This document shows positions 1 to 8,069 of a DNA stretch of 21,901 nucleotides, piece by piece. A model generated the notes under the pieces. The model did not search any database and was not told where the DNA came from. It saw only the letters and a list, made by a program, of their open reading frames with translations. Source of the DNA: a virus; IMG/VR virus record IMGVR_UViG_3300003323_000831, positions 1-21,901 of that record. One strand, 5' to 3'. How positions within the stretch are numbered: position 1 is the stretch's first letter; every line of letters begins with the position of its first letter. The translations under genes and the position numbers were made by a program.

Positions 1-8
1 GCGAAGAA

Positions 9-293
9 GTGAGCGCGAACCGCCTCTTTCTAGTCTGCAGGCATCACCAGAACCCTGAGGACGCATTCTGCGTCGGGGAGCGCGCTGGCAACGACGCTCA
101 ATACGTCGCCCCGCGACTGAAGGGTATCGACGACTGGTACGCCAAGCACATGGGGTGCGGACGCGGGCTCGATCATTTCCAGGTGGGCTACTCACGAACT
201 CAGGATTGGGACGTACCTCAGCCCGCGGAGAAGTCTGTGGCAGGCACCGTGCGACTCGAGCTCGTGAAGGGAGGCTCGGATGCTGCTCATTGA
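9..293 (+). CDS. Small phage protein of unknown function
   Basis: A 94-residue soluble protein starting at a GTG. No domain can be assigned with confidence. It contains Cys/His residues (CRHHQ near residue 10, C21, C50) and a DHFQVGYSRTQDWD stretch, and reads like small conserved phage proteins found upstream of packaging genes, but this is an impression only. The GTG overlaps an in-frame TGA at 10-12 that would close a gene lying outside the left edge (codons GCG AAG AAG TGA at 1-12). That is the same GTGA coupling used at many later junctions and supports this start. The end overlaps the next gene by 14 nt, so it looks co-transcribed. Function unknown. Confidence 0.7.
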   Translation: MSANRLFLVCRHHQNPEDAFCVGERAGNDAQYVAPRLKGIDDWYAKHMGCGRGLDHFQVGYSRTQDWDVPQPAEKSVAGTVRLELVKGGSDAAH

Positions 294-513
294 GGATATC
301 CGCGGCGTGCCGAAAGACTTTCGTGGCGAGCCCATGGATTTCCACTACTTCCACCGCCGGTCAGGCGACAACGCACGCATAAGCGCCGAGGACTACCTCA
401 CGCGCCAGGGCTGCACCCACATCCTCCACAGCGATGATGGCGTCTCCTACGGCATCGTCGAGCGCCGTGAGGTCGTCCAGCAGCGAATCATGGAGCCGCG
501 CCACGATGGCTGA
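280..513 (+). CDS. Small phage protein of unknown function
   Basis: A 77-residue hydrophilic protein with no recognisable domain, signal peptide or membrane segment. It is rich in charged residues and ends MEPRHDG. The ATG at 280 is preceded by a good ribosome binding site (GGGAGG around 268-273). The gene overlaps the preceding one by 14 nt and the following GroES-like gene by 8 nt, so it fits a single polycistron. It is probably an accessory gene of the late operon. No function is proposed. Confidence 0.6.
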   Translation: MLLIEDIRGVPKDFRGEPMDFHYFHRRSGDNARISAEDYLTRQGCTHILHSDDGVSYGIVERREVVQQRIMEPRHDG

Positions 514-919
514 GATCCCGAAAGGAAAGCCCGAAGTAATCAACGGCAAGCTGCGCATGGCTGGCGATCGCATCCTGCTGAAACCGCTGGAGTGGGAAGG
601 CGAGGAGGTTCACGGTGCTGGCAGCCGTATTGCAGTCGTGCGTTCTGGCCGCCCACTCCGAGGCGTTGTACGGGAGGTGGGCCCGGGCATCCACCCTGTC
701 AGCAAACGCATCAAGTCAGCCGACGGCCAGAAACAGCGTATCGAGTTTTCCAAGCGCTTCCGCCCCACCGAAGTGAAGCCCGGTGACATCGTCGAATTGG
801 GTGGCCTGAACATCTACGACGGCAAGGGCTACAACTTCCCCGAGGTGATCTACAACGGCGAGCGCTGCCTGATCGTGACGGAGCGGGACATTGCCGGTGT
901 GCGCGAGGAGGCAGCCTAA
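506..919 (+). CDS. Phage GroES-like co-chaperonin
   Basis: A 137-residue protein resembling the 10-kDa chaperonin. GroES caps the GroEL ring; phage versions (T4 gp31 is the classic functional analogue) help fold the coat protein. The GroES beta-barrel opening is seen at about residues 18-27 (MAGDRILLKPL). A mobile-loop-like stretch at 31-49 contains IAV where GroES has the GroEL-binding IVL. RGVVREVGPG (52-61), VKPGDIVELGG (90-100) and the C-terminal RCLIVTERDIAGV strand match the family in order. A basic insertion at about 62-88 makes it longer than bacterial GroES (about 97 residues). An in-frame ATG exists at 434, but 506 is preferred because the GroES fold begins soon after it and GGAG lies at 492-495. 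It overlaps the previous gene by 8 nt. Placement next to packaging and head genes supports a role in coat folding. Confidence 0.85.
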   Translation: MAEIPKGKPEVINGKLRMAGDRILLKPLEWEGEEVHGAGSRIAVVRSGRPLRGVVREVGPGIHPVSKRIKSADGQKQRIEFSKRFRPTEVKPGDIVELGGLNIYDGKGYNFPEVIYNGERCLIVTERDIAGVREEAA

Positions 920-1422
920 TGCCCGGTGGACGCCCCAGCAAATACAAGCCGGAGTTCAACGAGCAGGCCGCGAAGCTCTGCAAGCTTGGAGCGACTGATC
1001 GCGAGCTCGCCGACTTCTTTGGCGTCAAGGAATGGACGATCAACCGCTGGAAAGCGGAATACCCGGAGTTCTCACAGTCCCTAAAGCGTGGCAAGGCCGA
1101 GTGCGACGATCGGGTCGAGCAGTCGCTGTATCGCCGTGCAGTGGGCTACGAGCACGACGCGGTGAAGATCCTGATGACCAAAGAGGGCGAGGTCTATCGC
1201 GAGGATTACGTCGAGCATTACCCACCGGACACAGTGGCCTGCATCTTCTGGCTCAAGAACCGTCGGCCCGATCAGTGGCGCGACAAGTTCGATGTGGACA
1301 CAGGGCTGACGCGTGAGCGCACAACCGAGCTTCTCCAGCTTGTCGAACAGCGACTTGCAGAAATTGCGCCTGCATCTTCTGGGTCGCCTGCAAACGCTGG
1401 ATTCGTACGAACGCCTCACTAA
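919..1422 (+). CDS. Terminase small subunit
   Basis: A 167-residue DNA-recognition subunit of the packaging motor. Small terminases bind the pac or cos site and hand DNA to the large subunit. The N-terminus (GGRPSKYKPEF) and a helix-turn-helix at about residues 25-46 (DRELADFFGVKEWTINRW) are typical of this type. They are followed by a helical region with the QSLYRRAVGYEHDAVKI pattern and a C-terminal part with PDTVACIFWLKNRRPDQWRD, also characteristic. The start is a TAATG overlap with the GroES-like stop, behind a strong GAGGAGG site. The next gene, the large terminase, begins 110 nt before this one ends, an unusually long overlap. Assignment rests on motif recognition and on the neighbouring large subunit. 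Confidence 0.9.
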   Translation: MPGGRPSKYKPEFNEQAAKLCKLGATDRELADFFGVKEWTINRWKAEYPEFSQSLKRGKAECDDRVEQSLYRRAVGYEHDAVKILMTKEGEVYREDYVEHYPPDTVACIFWLKNRRPDQWRDKFDVDTGLTRERTTELLQLVEQRLAEIAPASSGSPANAGFVRTPH

Positions 1423-2788
1423 GTATGTTCCGTACGCCAAACAGCGAGAGTTCCACGCCGCCGGACGAACAAAGCGCGAGCGGCTACTCATGGCCGCGAA
1501 CCAGGTCGGCAAGACGCTCAGCGCTGGAGCTGAAGTCGCCATGCACCTCACCGGTCGATATCCCGACTGGTGGCAGGGGTACACCTACAGCAAGCCCCCT
1601 CCATGGTGGGTCGCTGGAGTCACGAGTGAATCCACGCGCGACAATCCTCAGCGCATCCTGCTTGGGCGGGGCGCGAATTGGGGCACCGGCATGGTGCCCA
1701 AAGACGCGCTCGTGGGAGATCCGGCTCTCCGCCGGGGTGTCGTCGGTGCCGTTGATCACTTCGAGTGCCGCTGGGGCGGGGGTGGTGACGTGAGCTCCGG
1801 CAACTCCGTGTGCGCATTCAAGAGCTACGACCAGGGGCGAGAGAAGTTTCAGGGCGAGACGCTCGGCGGCATCTGGTTCGACGAAGAGCCGGACGAGGAC
1901 ATCTACACCGAAGGGCTCACGCGCACGAACGTGGGCCTGATGCCAGTGATGATGACGTTCACGCCGCTGCTTGGCATGTCGAACGTCGTGAAGCGCTTCC
2001 TGCTCGACAAGCCCCCGAGCACGCACGTCACCACGATGACGATCGACGACGCCGAGCACTACACGCCCGAGCAGCGTGCCGCGATCATCGCAACCTATCC
2101 CGCCTTCGAGCGTGAGGCGCGCACCAAGGGCATTCCGCAGCTGGGGAGTGGCCGCGTGTTCCCAATCGACGAAGACGAGATCCGCTGCGAGGCCTTTCCA
2201 ATCCCGCAGCACTGGCCGCAGATCGCCGGCATCGACTTTGGCTGGGATCACCCGAGCGCTGGAGCTCGACTCGCATGGGATCGAGACAACGACTGCGTAT
2301 ACGTGATCGCCTGCCATCGCCAGCGGGAGCAGACGCCCGCGATGTTTGCATCATCTGTGCGCCCTTGGGGCGCGCTCAAGGGCACGAACGATCAGTGGCT
2401 CCCCTGGGCATGGCCCCATGACGGCCTCCAGCACGACAAGGGCTCAGGAGAGCAGCTCGCCGCGCAGTACCGCGCTCAGGGGCTCCGCATGCTGCCCCAG
2501 CGTGCCACGTTCGATGACGGTTCGTTCGGCGTCGAGGCAGGTATCGCCGAGATGCTGGATCGGATGCAGACGGGGCGCTTCAAGGTATTCGCGCACCTCG
2601 CCGACTGGTTCGAAGAATTCCGCCTGTATCACCGCAAGGAGGGGCTCATCGTGAAGAAGGGCGATGACCTCATCAGCGCCACTCGCTACGCCCTGATGAT
2701 GAAGCGCTGCGCGCTCGTGATGGCGAAGCCAGTTCCGAAACAGACACAGCCGCTCCCAGATGCGCGCGGCACAGGATGGATGTCGTGA
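1313..2788 (+). CDS. Terminase large subunit (packaging ATPase/nuclease)
   Basis: A 491-residue motor protein that drives DNA into the prohead and cuts it. The ATPase half shows an adenine-binding-type segment (YVPYAKQREFH, 38-48), a Walker A motif AANQVGKT (61-68) and a Walker B motif GIWFDEE (186-192). The RNase H-like nuclease half shows the expected acidic residues: D308 in AGIDFGWDHPSA, D370 in WPHDG, and D451/D452 in KGDDLISATRYAL. Length is normal for P22-like large terminases. The GTG at 1313 has AGGG at 1302-1305 at good spacing. The first in-frame ATG (1491) would cut into the Walker A motif, so a GTG or TTG start inside the small-subunit gene is required. This creates the 110-nt overlap. 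It is followed by a GTGA junction. Confidence 0.95.
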   Translation: MSAQPSFSSLSNSDLQKLRLHLLGRLQTLDSYERLTKYVPYAKQREFHAAGRTKRERLLMAANQVGKTLSAGAEVAMHLTGRYPDWWQGYTYSKPPPWWVAGVTSESTRDNPQRILLGRGANWGTGMVPKDALVGDPALRRGVVGAVDHFECRWGGGGDVSSGNSVCAFKSYDQGREKFQGETLGGIWFDEEPDEDIYTEGLTRTNVGLMPVMMTFTPLLGMSNVVKRFLLDKPPSTHVTTMTIDDAEHYTPEQRAAIIATYPAFEREARTKGIPQLGSGRVFPIDEDEIRCEAFPIPQHWPQIAGIDFGWDHPSAGARLAWDRDNDCVYVIACHRQREQTPAMFASSVRPWGALKGTNDQWLPWAWPHDGLQHDKGSGEQLAAQYRAQGLRMLPQRATFDDGSFGVEAGIAEMLDRMQTGRFKVFAHLADWFEEFRLYHRKEGLIVKKGDDLISATRYALMMKRCALVMAKPVPKQTQPLPDARGTGWMS

Positions 2789-2982
2789 CCCGCGCCGAAC
2801 TCGAATCCAAGCTCCACCAGTGGGAAGAACTGGCCAACGAAACGATTGGCCGCCTCGATGAGATCGCCGGCACGCGCATCAGTGCAACTGCCACGACCGA
2901 ACGCGCCATGGACGTGCTGAAGGAGCAGCAGGCGGCGACGGCATTTGTGGCGACGAAGCTGCGGGAGATGCTGCTGTCGTGA
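2785..2982 (+). CDS. Small helical protein between terminase and portal
   Basis: About 65 residues (68 if the ATG at 2776 is used), predicted mostly alpha-helical and rich in Glu, Ala and Leu, with no membrane segment or Cys. Similar short helical proteins often sit between terminase and portal genes, but their role is generally unknown. The GTG at 2785 gives a 4-nt GTGA overlap with the terminase stop, and AGGA at 2773-2776 lies at ideal distance. The in-frame ATG at 2776 lacks such a site. The gene ends in another GTGA overlap with the portal gene. It may be an assembly cofactor, but nothing in the sequence proves it. Confidence 0.65.
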   Translation: MTRAELESKLHQWEELANETIGRLDEIAGTRISATATTERAMDVLKEQQAATAFVATKLREMLLS

Positions 2983-5141
2983 GCGAGCTCGGCATCTTCG
3001 ACAAGGACGCCACCACCGACGAAGCCATCTGGAGGGAATGCGCCGAACGCCTGCGCATCGCCATCGCGGCCGAAGGCGAGAACCGCAAGAAGGGCGTCGA
3101 AGCCCAGAAGTTCCGCTGGGGCGAGCAGTGGCCCGATGACGTGAAGAACGCGCGCAAGAGCCAGTCACGCCCTGCGCTTACGATCAACGAGACGAACATG
3201 CTCTGCCAGCGCCAGGAGAACACGCTCCGGCAGCAGCGCCCGCGCATCAAGGTCCATCCGGTCGGCGATGGCGCCAATGTAGATACCGCCGCCACCGTTC
3301 AGGGCGTGATCCGCCACATCGAGAACCGCTCTTATGCCTCAGTCGCATACGATCGCGGCGCCAAGAGCTCGATCGACATCGGCTGGGGCTACTGGCGCGT
3401 GGTGTCCGAGTACATCGGGCCCAAGTCATTCGATCAGGAGCTGCTGATCCGTCAGATCCGCAACACCTACACAGTGTACATGGACCCTGCTGCCGTGTTT
3501 CCGGACGGCCGCGACCAGCGCTGGTGCATCCTCTCCGAGGTGATGAAGCGGCAGGAGTACAAGCGCCGCTATCCGAAAGCCGAGAATGCCGAATACGGAT
3601 ATCTCGACGCCCCGGGCGATACAGGCCTGCTCAATCTCGAGTGGGAGTCGAAGGAAGAAATCCGGCTCGCCGAGTACTACCGCATCCACGAGGTGCGCGA
3701 CACGCTCTGCCTGATGGCCGATGGCAGCACCGTGTTCAAGTCGGAGCTGCCGGACGAGAAGATCCGCGACGCCGTGAACTACCGGCCGATGCTCGACAAG
3801 CGCACCGGCAAGCCGATCGAGCGGCCCGCATCTAGGGTCACGGTCCAGTGGTTCCGGCTGAACGGCAAAAAGATCATCGATCGCACGACAGTCGCCGGCC
3901 GCTACATCCCGGTGGTCCGCTGCGAGGGCAACGCCGAGGAAATCGACGGCCAGGTGAAGCGCAAGGGCATGGTCGAAGACCTGATGGACCCTGCGCGCAT
4001 GAAGAACTACTGGCTCACGGCGCAGACGGAGCGCTACGCACTCGCTCCCAAAGCGCCGTGGGTCGGTGCCGAGGGCCAGTTCGATGGCCATCCCGAGTGG
4101 AATGACGCGAATCAGCGCAGCTATTCGACGCTCGTCTACAAACCGGTCACGGTTCAGACGTCGGGCGGCGAAGTGCTCATTCCACCGCCGCAGCGCCAGC
4201 CCCCGGTACCGGTCGAAGAGGGCATGGCGCAGGCCGCGGCGGGCGCAACGCGCGATCTGATGTCCGTCGCCGGCATGCCGCAGGAGAATCCCGAGCTTCA
4301 GGCGCGTGTAGTCGGTGGCAACAAGTATCTGCAGCGCCGCCAGGGCATGCAGGATCTCACCCACTACCAGTACTACGACAATCAGACGATCGCCATCGCA
4401 TGGACGGGTGAGCTGCTCCTTGAGCAGATCCCGTTCATCTACGACACCCAGCGCATCCAGCGAATCATCGGCGAGGATGGCGTTCCGCAACTCGTGACGA
4501 TCAACGAGAAAGAGCCTAGCGAGGATGGCGTATCGCGCGTGAAGAACGATCTCACGACTGGTCTCTATGCCGTCGTGATGGACACGGGCCCCGGCTATGC
4601 GACCAAGCGCGAAGAGGCCGCAGAGACCATGGTGGAAACACTCAACACTCCGCTGGGCGAGATCATGGTCCAGCAGGGCGCTGACATCATCCTGCGCAAC
4701 TTCGACGCGCATGGGTTCGATGAGCTCGCGGACCGCGTGGCGACGACGATTCCGGCGGCGATGGAGAAGATCATCGAAGGCCTGCCGAAGCAGGCTCAGC
4801 ACATCATTGCGTCCCTGCAGCAGCAGCTCCAGCAGAAGGACGGCGTGATCCAGCAGCAGGCGCTGGAAATCAAGTACAAGAGCGGCGTCGAGCAGATGAA
4901 GCAGGACGCTGAAGACCGGCGCGAAGGCATGCGCGATGACACGCGGCGCCGGGACACCGACGTCAAGGCTGTCACGGCCATCAAGATTCAGGAGATGGGC
5001 GACACGACCCGGCGCGATGTGGCCGAGATCGGCGGCGCCGTGCAACTCCTCAACACTCATGCGGAGGCCGAGCACGAATCGCGCGCGGCCGACAAGCTCA
5101 TCAAGGCGGGCACCTCCAAAACCAACGGTGCAGCGGAGTAA
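2979..5141 (+). CDS. P22-like portal protein
   Basis: A 720-residue portal, the dodecameric ring at one capsid vertex through which DNA enters and leaves. The length matches P22 gp1 (about 725). Family features include the early RWGEQWPDDVKNARKSQSRP segment, the TINETNMLCQRQENTLRQQRP region, and YASVAYDRGAKSSIDIGWGYW. The central VYMDPAAVFPDGRDQRWC segment is typical of P22-type portals. The C-terminus (about 610-700) is a long Gln/Glu/Arg-rich helix (QQQLQQKDGVIQQQALEIK onward). It corresponds to the helical barrel that in P22 protrudes into the capsid. The GTG at 2979 overlaps the previous stop as GTGA. It lies directly upstream of the scaffold and coat genes. Confidence 0.93.
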   Translation: MSELGIFDKDATTDEAIWRECAERLRIAIAAEGENRKKGVEAQKFRWGEQWPDDVKNARKSQSRPALTINETNMLCQRQENTLRQQRPRIKVHPVGDGANVDTAATVQGVIRHIENRSYASVAYDRGAKSSIDIGWGYWRVVSEYIGPKSFDQELLIRQIRNTYTVYMDPAAVFPDGRDQRWCILSEVMKRQEYKRRYPKAENAEYGYLDAPGDTGLLNLEWESKEEIRLAEYYRIHEVRDTLCLMADGSTVFKSELPDEKIRDAVNYRPMLDKRTGKPIERPASRVTVQWFRLNGKKIIDRTTVAGRYIPVVRCEGNAEEIDGQVKRKGMVEDLMDPARMKNYWLTAQTERYALAPKAPWVGAEGQFDGHPEWNDANQRSYSTLVYKPVTVQTSGGEVLIPPPQRQPPVPVEEGMAQAAAGATRDLMSVAGMPQENPELQARVVGGNKYLQRRQGMQDLTHYQYYDNQTIAIAWTGELLLEQIPFIYDTQRIQRIIGEDGVPQLVTINEKEPSEDGVSRVKNDLTTGLYAVVMDTGPGYATKREEAAETMVETLNTPLGEIMVQQGADIILRNFDAHGFDELADRVATTIPAAMEKIIEGLPKQAQHIIASLQQQLQQKDGVIQQQALEIKYKSGVEQMKQDAEDRREGMRDDTRRRDTDVKAVTAIKIQEMGDTTRRDVAEIGGAVQLLNTHAEAEHESRAADKLIKAGTSKTNGAAE

Positions 5142-5144
5142 TCA

Positions 5145-6209
5145 ATGCCGAACGTCGTCACGAGCGAGAACATCGTCGAAGTCATTGCGAACGGCGGGCG
5201 GGCGCCCGAGTTCAAGGCGCCCGAAGCGAAGCCCGCAGAGGGCAAAGCTGCGCCCGATAGTTCACAAAAGCCGAACGACGGGAAGACGGAACGACCGGAG
5301 AACGGAACAACTGTACAACCGCGCAAAGCGGATGGTACATTCGACTCGCCGACGGGTGAAAAGCCCGCGGAGAAAGGTAAGGCGGCGCCTCAGCCCGCAG
5401 TTGATGACGATCCCGATGGCGAGAATCTGACCGAACACGCACGACGCGTGATCGCGAAGAAGCATCGCAAGCAGAAAGAGGCTGAAGAGTTCGCGACCCA
5501 AGAGGCTCGTCGAGCACTGTCAGCCGAAGCACGGGCAGAAGCCCTCCAGCGCGAACTCGATTCGCTCAAGGGGGGCAAGAAGTCAGGCGATGGCCCAGCG
5601 ACTTCAGCGGACGATGACCCAAAGCGTCCGAAGAAGAGCGACTTCGAAACGGTCGGCGACTATACGGAAGCCCTCACCGAGTACTTGGTCGAGAAAAAGG
5701 CCAAGGCGGCTGGCGAAGCGTCAAAAGCGCAGAGCGAGCAGGACCGTGCGAAGGCTGCGGCCGAGGAGATCGCGGGAACATTCGCGACCCGGCAGCAGGA
5801 GTTCATGAAAGCGACCCCCGACTACGAAGAAGTTGTGGGCGATTCGGAACTCGATATGCCGAACGCGGGCATGCAGTACTTGGTGGAGAGCGAGATGGGG
5901 CCACAACTGGCCTATCACCTCGCGAAGAATCCGAAGGAAGCCGAGCGTCTGTCCAGTTTGTCGCCGACCCGCGTGATTGCGGAGCTCGGCAAACTGGAGG
6001 CCCGGCTTGAATCAGCGAAACCGAAGGAAGCGCCGAAAGGCGAACCGGCTCCGCAGAACACAAGGCAGGTCTCCAGGGCACCCGCACCGGTGTCGCCCTT
6101 GAGTGGTGAATCTGCGACTGCAGTCGAGAAAGACCCTTCGCAGATGAGCTTTCAGGAGCTTCGCGCTCTCCGTGAGAAGCAGAAGCAGGCGGGCCAGTGG
6201 CGGGCATGA
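5145..6209 (+). CDS. Scaffolding protein
   Basis: A 354-residue, highly charged, low-complexity protein located between portal and coat, where P22-like phages encode the scaffold that directs coat assembly and then leaves. The N-terminal third (1-100) is disordered and rich in Pro, Lys, Glu and Asp. Residues about 95-145 and 160-225 are long Ala/Glu/Lys helices. A conserved-looking ATPDYEEVVGDSEL segment follows. The C-terminus ends in a short basic helix (FQELRALREKQKQAGQ), like the coat-binding helix-turn-helix at the end of the P22 scaffold. A GGAG site sits before the ATG. The call rests on position and composition more than on residue identity. Confidence 0.85.
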   Translation: MPNVVTSENIVEVIANGGRAPEFKAPEAKPAEGKAAPDSSQKPNDGKTERPENGTTVQPRKADGTFDSPTGEKPAEKGKAAPQPAVDDDPDGENLTEHARRVIAKKHRKQKEAEEFATQEARRALSAEARAEALQRELDSLKGGKKSGDGPATSADDDPKRPKKSDFETVGDYTEALTEYLVEKKAKAAGEASKAQSEQDRAKAAAEEIAGTFATRQQEFMKATPDYEEVVGDSELDMPNAGMQYLVESEMGPQLAYHLAKNPKEAERLSSLSPTRVIAELGKLEARLESAKPKEAPKGEPAPQNTRQVSRAPAPVSPLSGESATAVEKDPSQMSFQELRALREKQKQAGQWRA

Positions 6210-6233
6210 CAACCATGCTTCGGAGCCACTTCT

Positions 6234-7589
6234 GTGACGAACAATCTGCTCACCATCTCGTACATCACGAACGAAGGTCTCGTGGTGCTCGAGAACACCT
6301 GCGTCTTCTCAGACAAGGTCAACCGCCAGTACTCGGATGAGTTCGCGGTCAAAGACGCGAAGATCGGCTACACGTGTAACGTGCGCCGGCCGCCGCGCTA
6401 CCTCGGTACCTTTGGCCCCGCGCTGAACGTCGAGGACACGAACGAGACCTTCATCCCGGTCACGCTCAACTACCAGTTCCACGTCGACGTTCAGTTCACG
6501 ACTGCGGACCTGCTGCTGTCGATGGACCTGTTCCGCTCGCGCGTGCTGTCGCCCATCATGGCGGCGATCGGCAATCGCATCGATTCGGACGGCCTGTGGT
6601 TCTTCTATCAGAACACGGCGCTTGCAGTCGGTACGCCGCAGGTTCAGCCCGCCAGCTACAAGACGTTCTCCGATGCGCGCGCGCTGCTCGCGTTCGAAGC
6701 CTGCCCGAAGGGCGACAAGTCGGCGGTGCTCGATCCGCTCTCCATGTCCGCCGCAACGGATGGCGTCAAAGGCCTGTTCAACCCGCAGGCGCAGCTCGGC
6801 AGCTATGTCCAGGCGGGCATGATCGCGAAGAACTTCGCGGGCCTCGACTGGTACGAAGACCAGAATGTGGTGGCATTCACCACCGGTGCGCAGGGTGGTA
6901 CGCCGCTCCTGACCGCAAATACTGGCGGTGCGTTCCTGACCTCCGGCTGGGCGCAGTCGGGCTTCATCCAGACGAACGGCTGGACCGCGTCGACCGGTGT
7001 CATCAAGGTCGGCGACATCATCCAGATCGCGGGTGTGTTCCCGGCGAATCCGCAGAGCCGCACGCAATACGGCAACAGCCTCAAGACGTTCGTGGTGCTG
7101 CCGCCCTTCGGCTACACACAGAACCCGATCGGAACGGCATCGCCGGGCCTGGCATTCGCGAGCGGCACGCTCACCTCGGGCACGTTCAACCCGGCAACCG
7201 GTGTGTACACCTCTGGCGGCGGCGCCGGCGCGCTGTCGATCCTGATCGGCGAGTGCTGCATCTCTGGCGGCCAGTTCCAGAACGTTGTGACCACCAGCGC
7301 CTTCACGGCGACCTCGGCCATCACGGTCAATTTCGGCACCGGCAACGCCAACAAGGTGACCCCGCAGAACGCGGTCCTGCACCGGAACAAGATGGCGCTC
7401 GCGTTCGCCGACCTGCCACTGCCCCGAGGCGTGCACGAAGCCGCCCGCGCCAACGACAACCAGATCGGCATGTCGATGCGCATGGTGAGCCAGTACACGA
7501 TCAACAACGACGCGTTGCCGACTCGTGTGGACGTGCTCTACGGGTACGCGGACCTCTACCGGCAGCTCGGTTGCCGCATCTTCGGCTAA
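6234..7589 (+). CDS. Major capsid protein (P22 coat-like)
   Basis: A 451-residue HK97-fold coat protein of the P22 type, the main shell subunit. The N-terminus (NNLLTISYITNEGLVVLEN) and the KVNRQYSDEFAVKDAKIG and RRPPRYLGTFGPALNVED segments are hallmarks of this group. They are followed by FTTADLLLSMDLFRSRVLSP. The central region (about 205-345, with DWYEDQNVVAF and VGDIIQIAGVFP) corresponds to the part of P22 gp5 holding the inserted I-domain and is very rich in Gly, Thr and Ala. The C-terminus TRVDVLYGYADLYRQLGCRIFG closes the fold. The start is a GTG at 6234 with GGAG at 6222-6225. A short gap (6210-6233) separates it from the scaffold gene. Confidence 0.93.
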   Translation: MTNNLLTISYITNEGLVVLENTCVFSDKVNRQYSDEFAVKDAKIGYTCNVRRPPRYLGTFGPALNVEDTNETFIPVTLNYQFHVDVQFTTADLLLSMDLFRSRVLSPIMAAIGNRIDSDGLWFFYQNTALAVGTPQVQPASYKTFSDARALLAFEACPKGDKSAVLDPLSMSAATDGVKGLFNPQAQLGSYVQAGMIAKNFAGLDWYEDQNVVAFTTGAQGGTPLLTANTGGAFLTSGWAQSGFIQTNGWTASTGVIKVGDIIQIAGVFPANPQSRTQYGNSLKTFVVLPPFGYTQNPIGTASPGLAFASGTLTSGTFNPATGVYTSGGGAGALSILIGECCISGGQFQNVVTTSAFTATSAITVNFGTGNANKVTPQNAVLHRNKMALAFADLPLPRGVHEAARANDNQIGMSMRMVSQYTINNDALPTRVDVLYGYADLYRQLGCRIFG

Positions 7590-7601
7590 GGAGTCGAGAA
7601 C

Positions 7602-8027
7602 ATGCCTTCAGTGAATCCGGGTCCGGCGGCAACGACCGCGACCAACACTCAGCCTCCGTACAGCCCGGAGGTTACCGTACAGACGATTGCGGTAAGCCTC
7701 ACGCCCGTTTCGGTTGCGACGATCACGACTGCCGAACAGTCGTTCGGCGCGAACGGCGTCACCCAGGCCACTGCCGCGACGGGCATCAAGGCCGGCGACA
7801 TCATCGTCGGTGTGAACCCGCCTGGTATGCAGGCCGGTGTCGTGGTGGCAAACGCGCGTGTCGATCCCGCAGTGGACGACAAGTTCTACCTGCAGTTCGT
7901 GAACCCCACGGCCGGCGGTGTAGTTCCGACGGCCGGGCTCTATCTGCTGACGGTCATGCGCTTCAACCAGAGCACGCGCCCGCCGGGCAGCACGACCTAC
8001 GCGTTCGCGCCGACGAGCGTGGTGTAA
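7602..8027 (+). CDS. Capsid-associated protein A (tandem paralogue 1)
   Basis: A 141-residue Ala/Thr/Val/Pro-rich beta protein immediately after the coat gene, the usual place for head decoration proteins. Its core (TTAEQSFGANG, GDIIVGVNPPGMQAGVVVANARV, LQFVNPTAGGVVPTAGLY) recurs in the next gene, so the two are paralogues. The N-terminus carries a Pro/Thr-rich tail of about 30 residues. A strong AAGGAG site precedes the ATG at 7602. No enzymatic motif is visible. A decoration or capsid-stabilising role is inferred only from location and composition. A GC-rich hairpin follows the stop codon. Confidence 0.8.
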   Translation: MPSVNPGPAATTATNTQPPYSPEVTVQTIAVSLTPVSVATITTAEQSFGANGVTQATAATGIKAGDIIVGVNPPGMQAGVVVANARVDPAVDDKFYLQFVNPTAGGVVPTAGLYLLTVMRFNQSTRPPGSTTYAFAPTSVV

Positions 8028-8034
8028 CAACGAC

Positions 8035-8052
8035 GGGGCGCTTCGGCGCCCC
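8035..8052 (+). terminator. TTCG-loop hairpin between paralogous head genes
   Basis: GGGGCGC (8035-8041) and GCGCCCC (8046-8052) form a perfect 7-bp stem closed by a TTCG tetraloop, followed by CTTTC. The run of T is short, so it may act as a weak, leaky terminator, an attenuator or an mRNA-stabilising 3' end for the abundant coat and paralogue-1 message. It is not proven to be a full intrinsic terminator. Confidence 0.6.
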
Positions 8053-8069
8053 CTTTCGAGGAGGGGCAC

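Noticed and set aside
3426-5075. 549-codon minus-strand open frame opposite the portal gene
   Set aside because: Long antisense frames are common opposite GC-rich genes. The portal is unambiguous, and the antisense product is a low-complexity Leu/Arg/His/Ala sequence without a recognisable domain.
6309-7436. 375-codon minus-strand open frame opposite the coat gene
   Set aside because: Antisense shadow of the P22-type coat gene, with an Arg-rich product and no domain.
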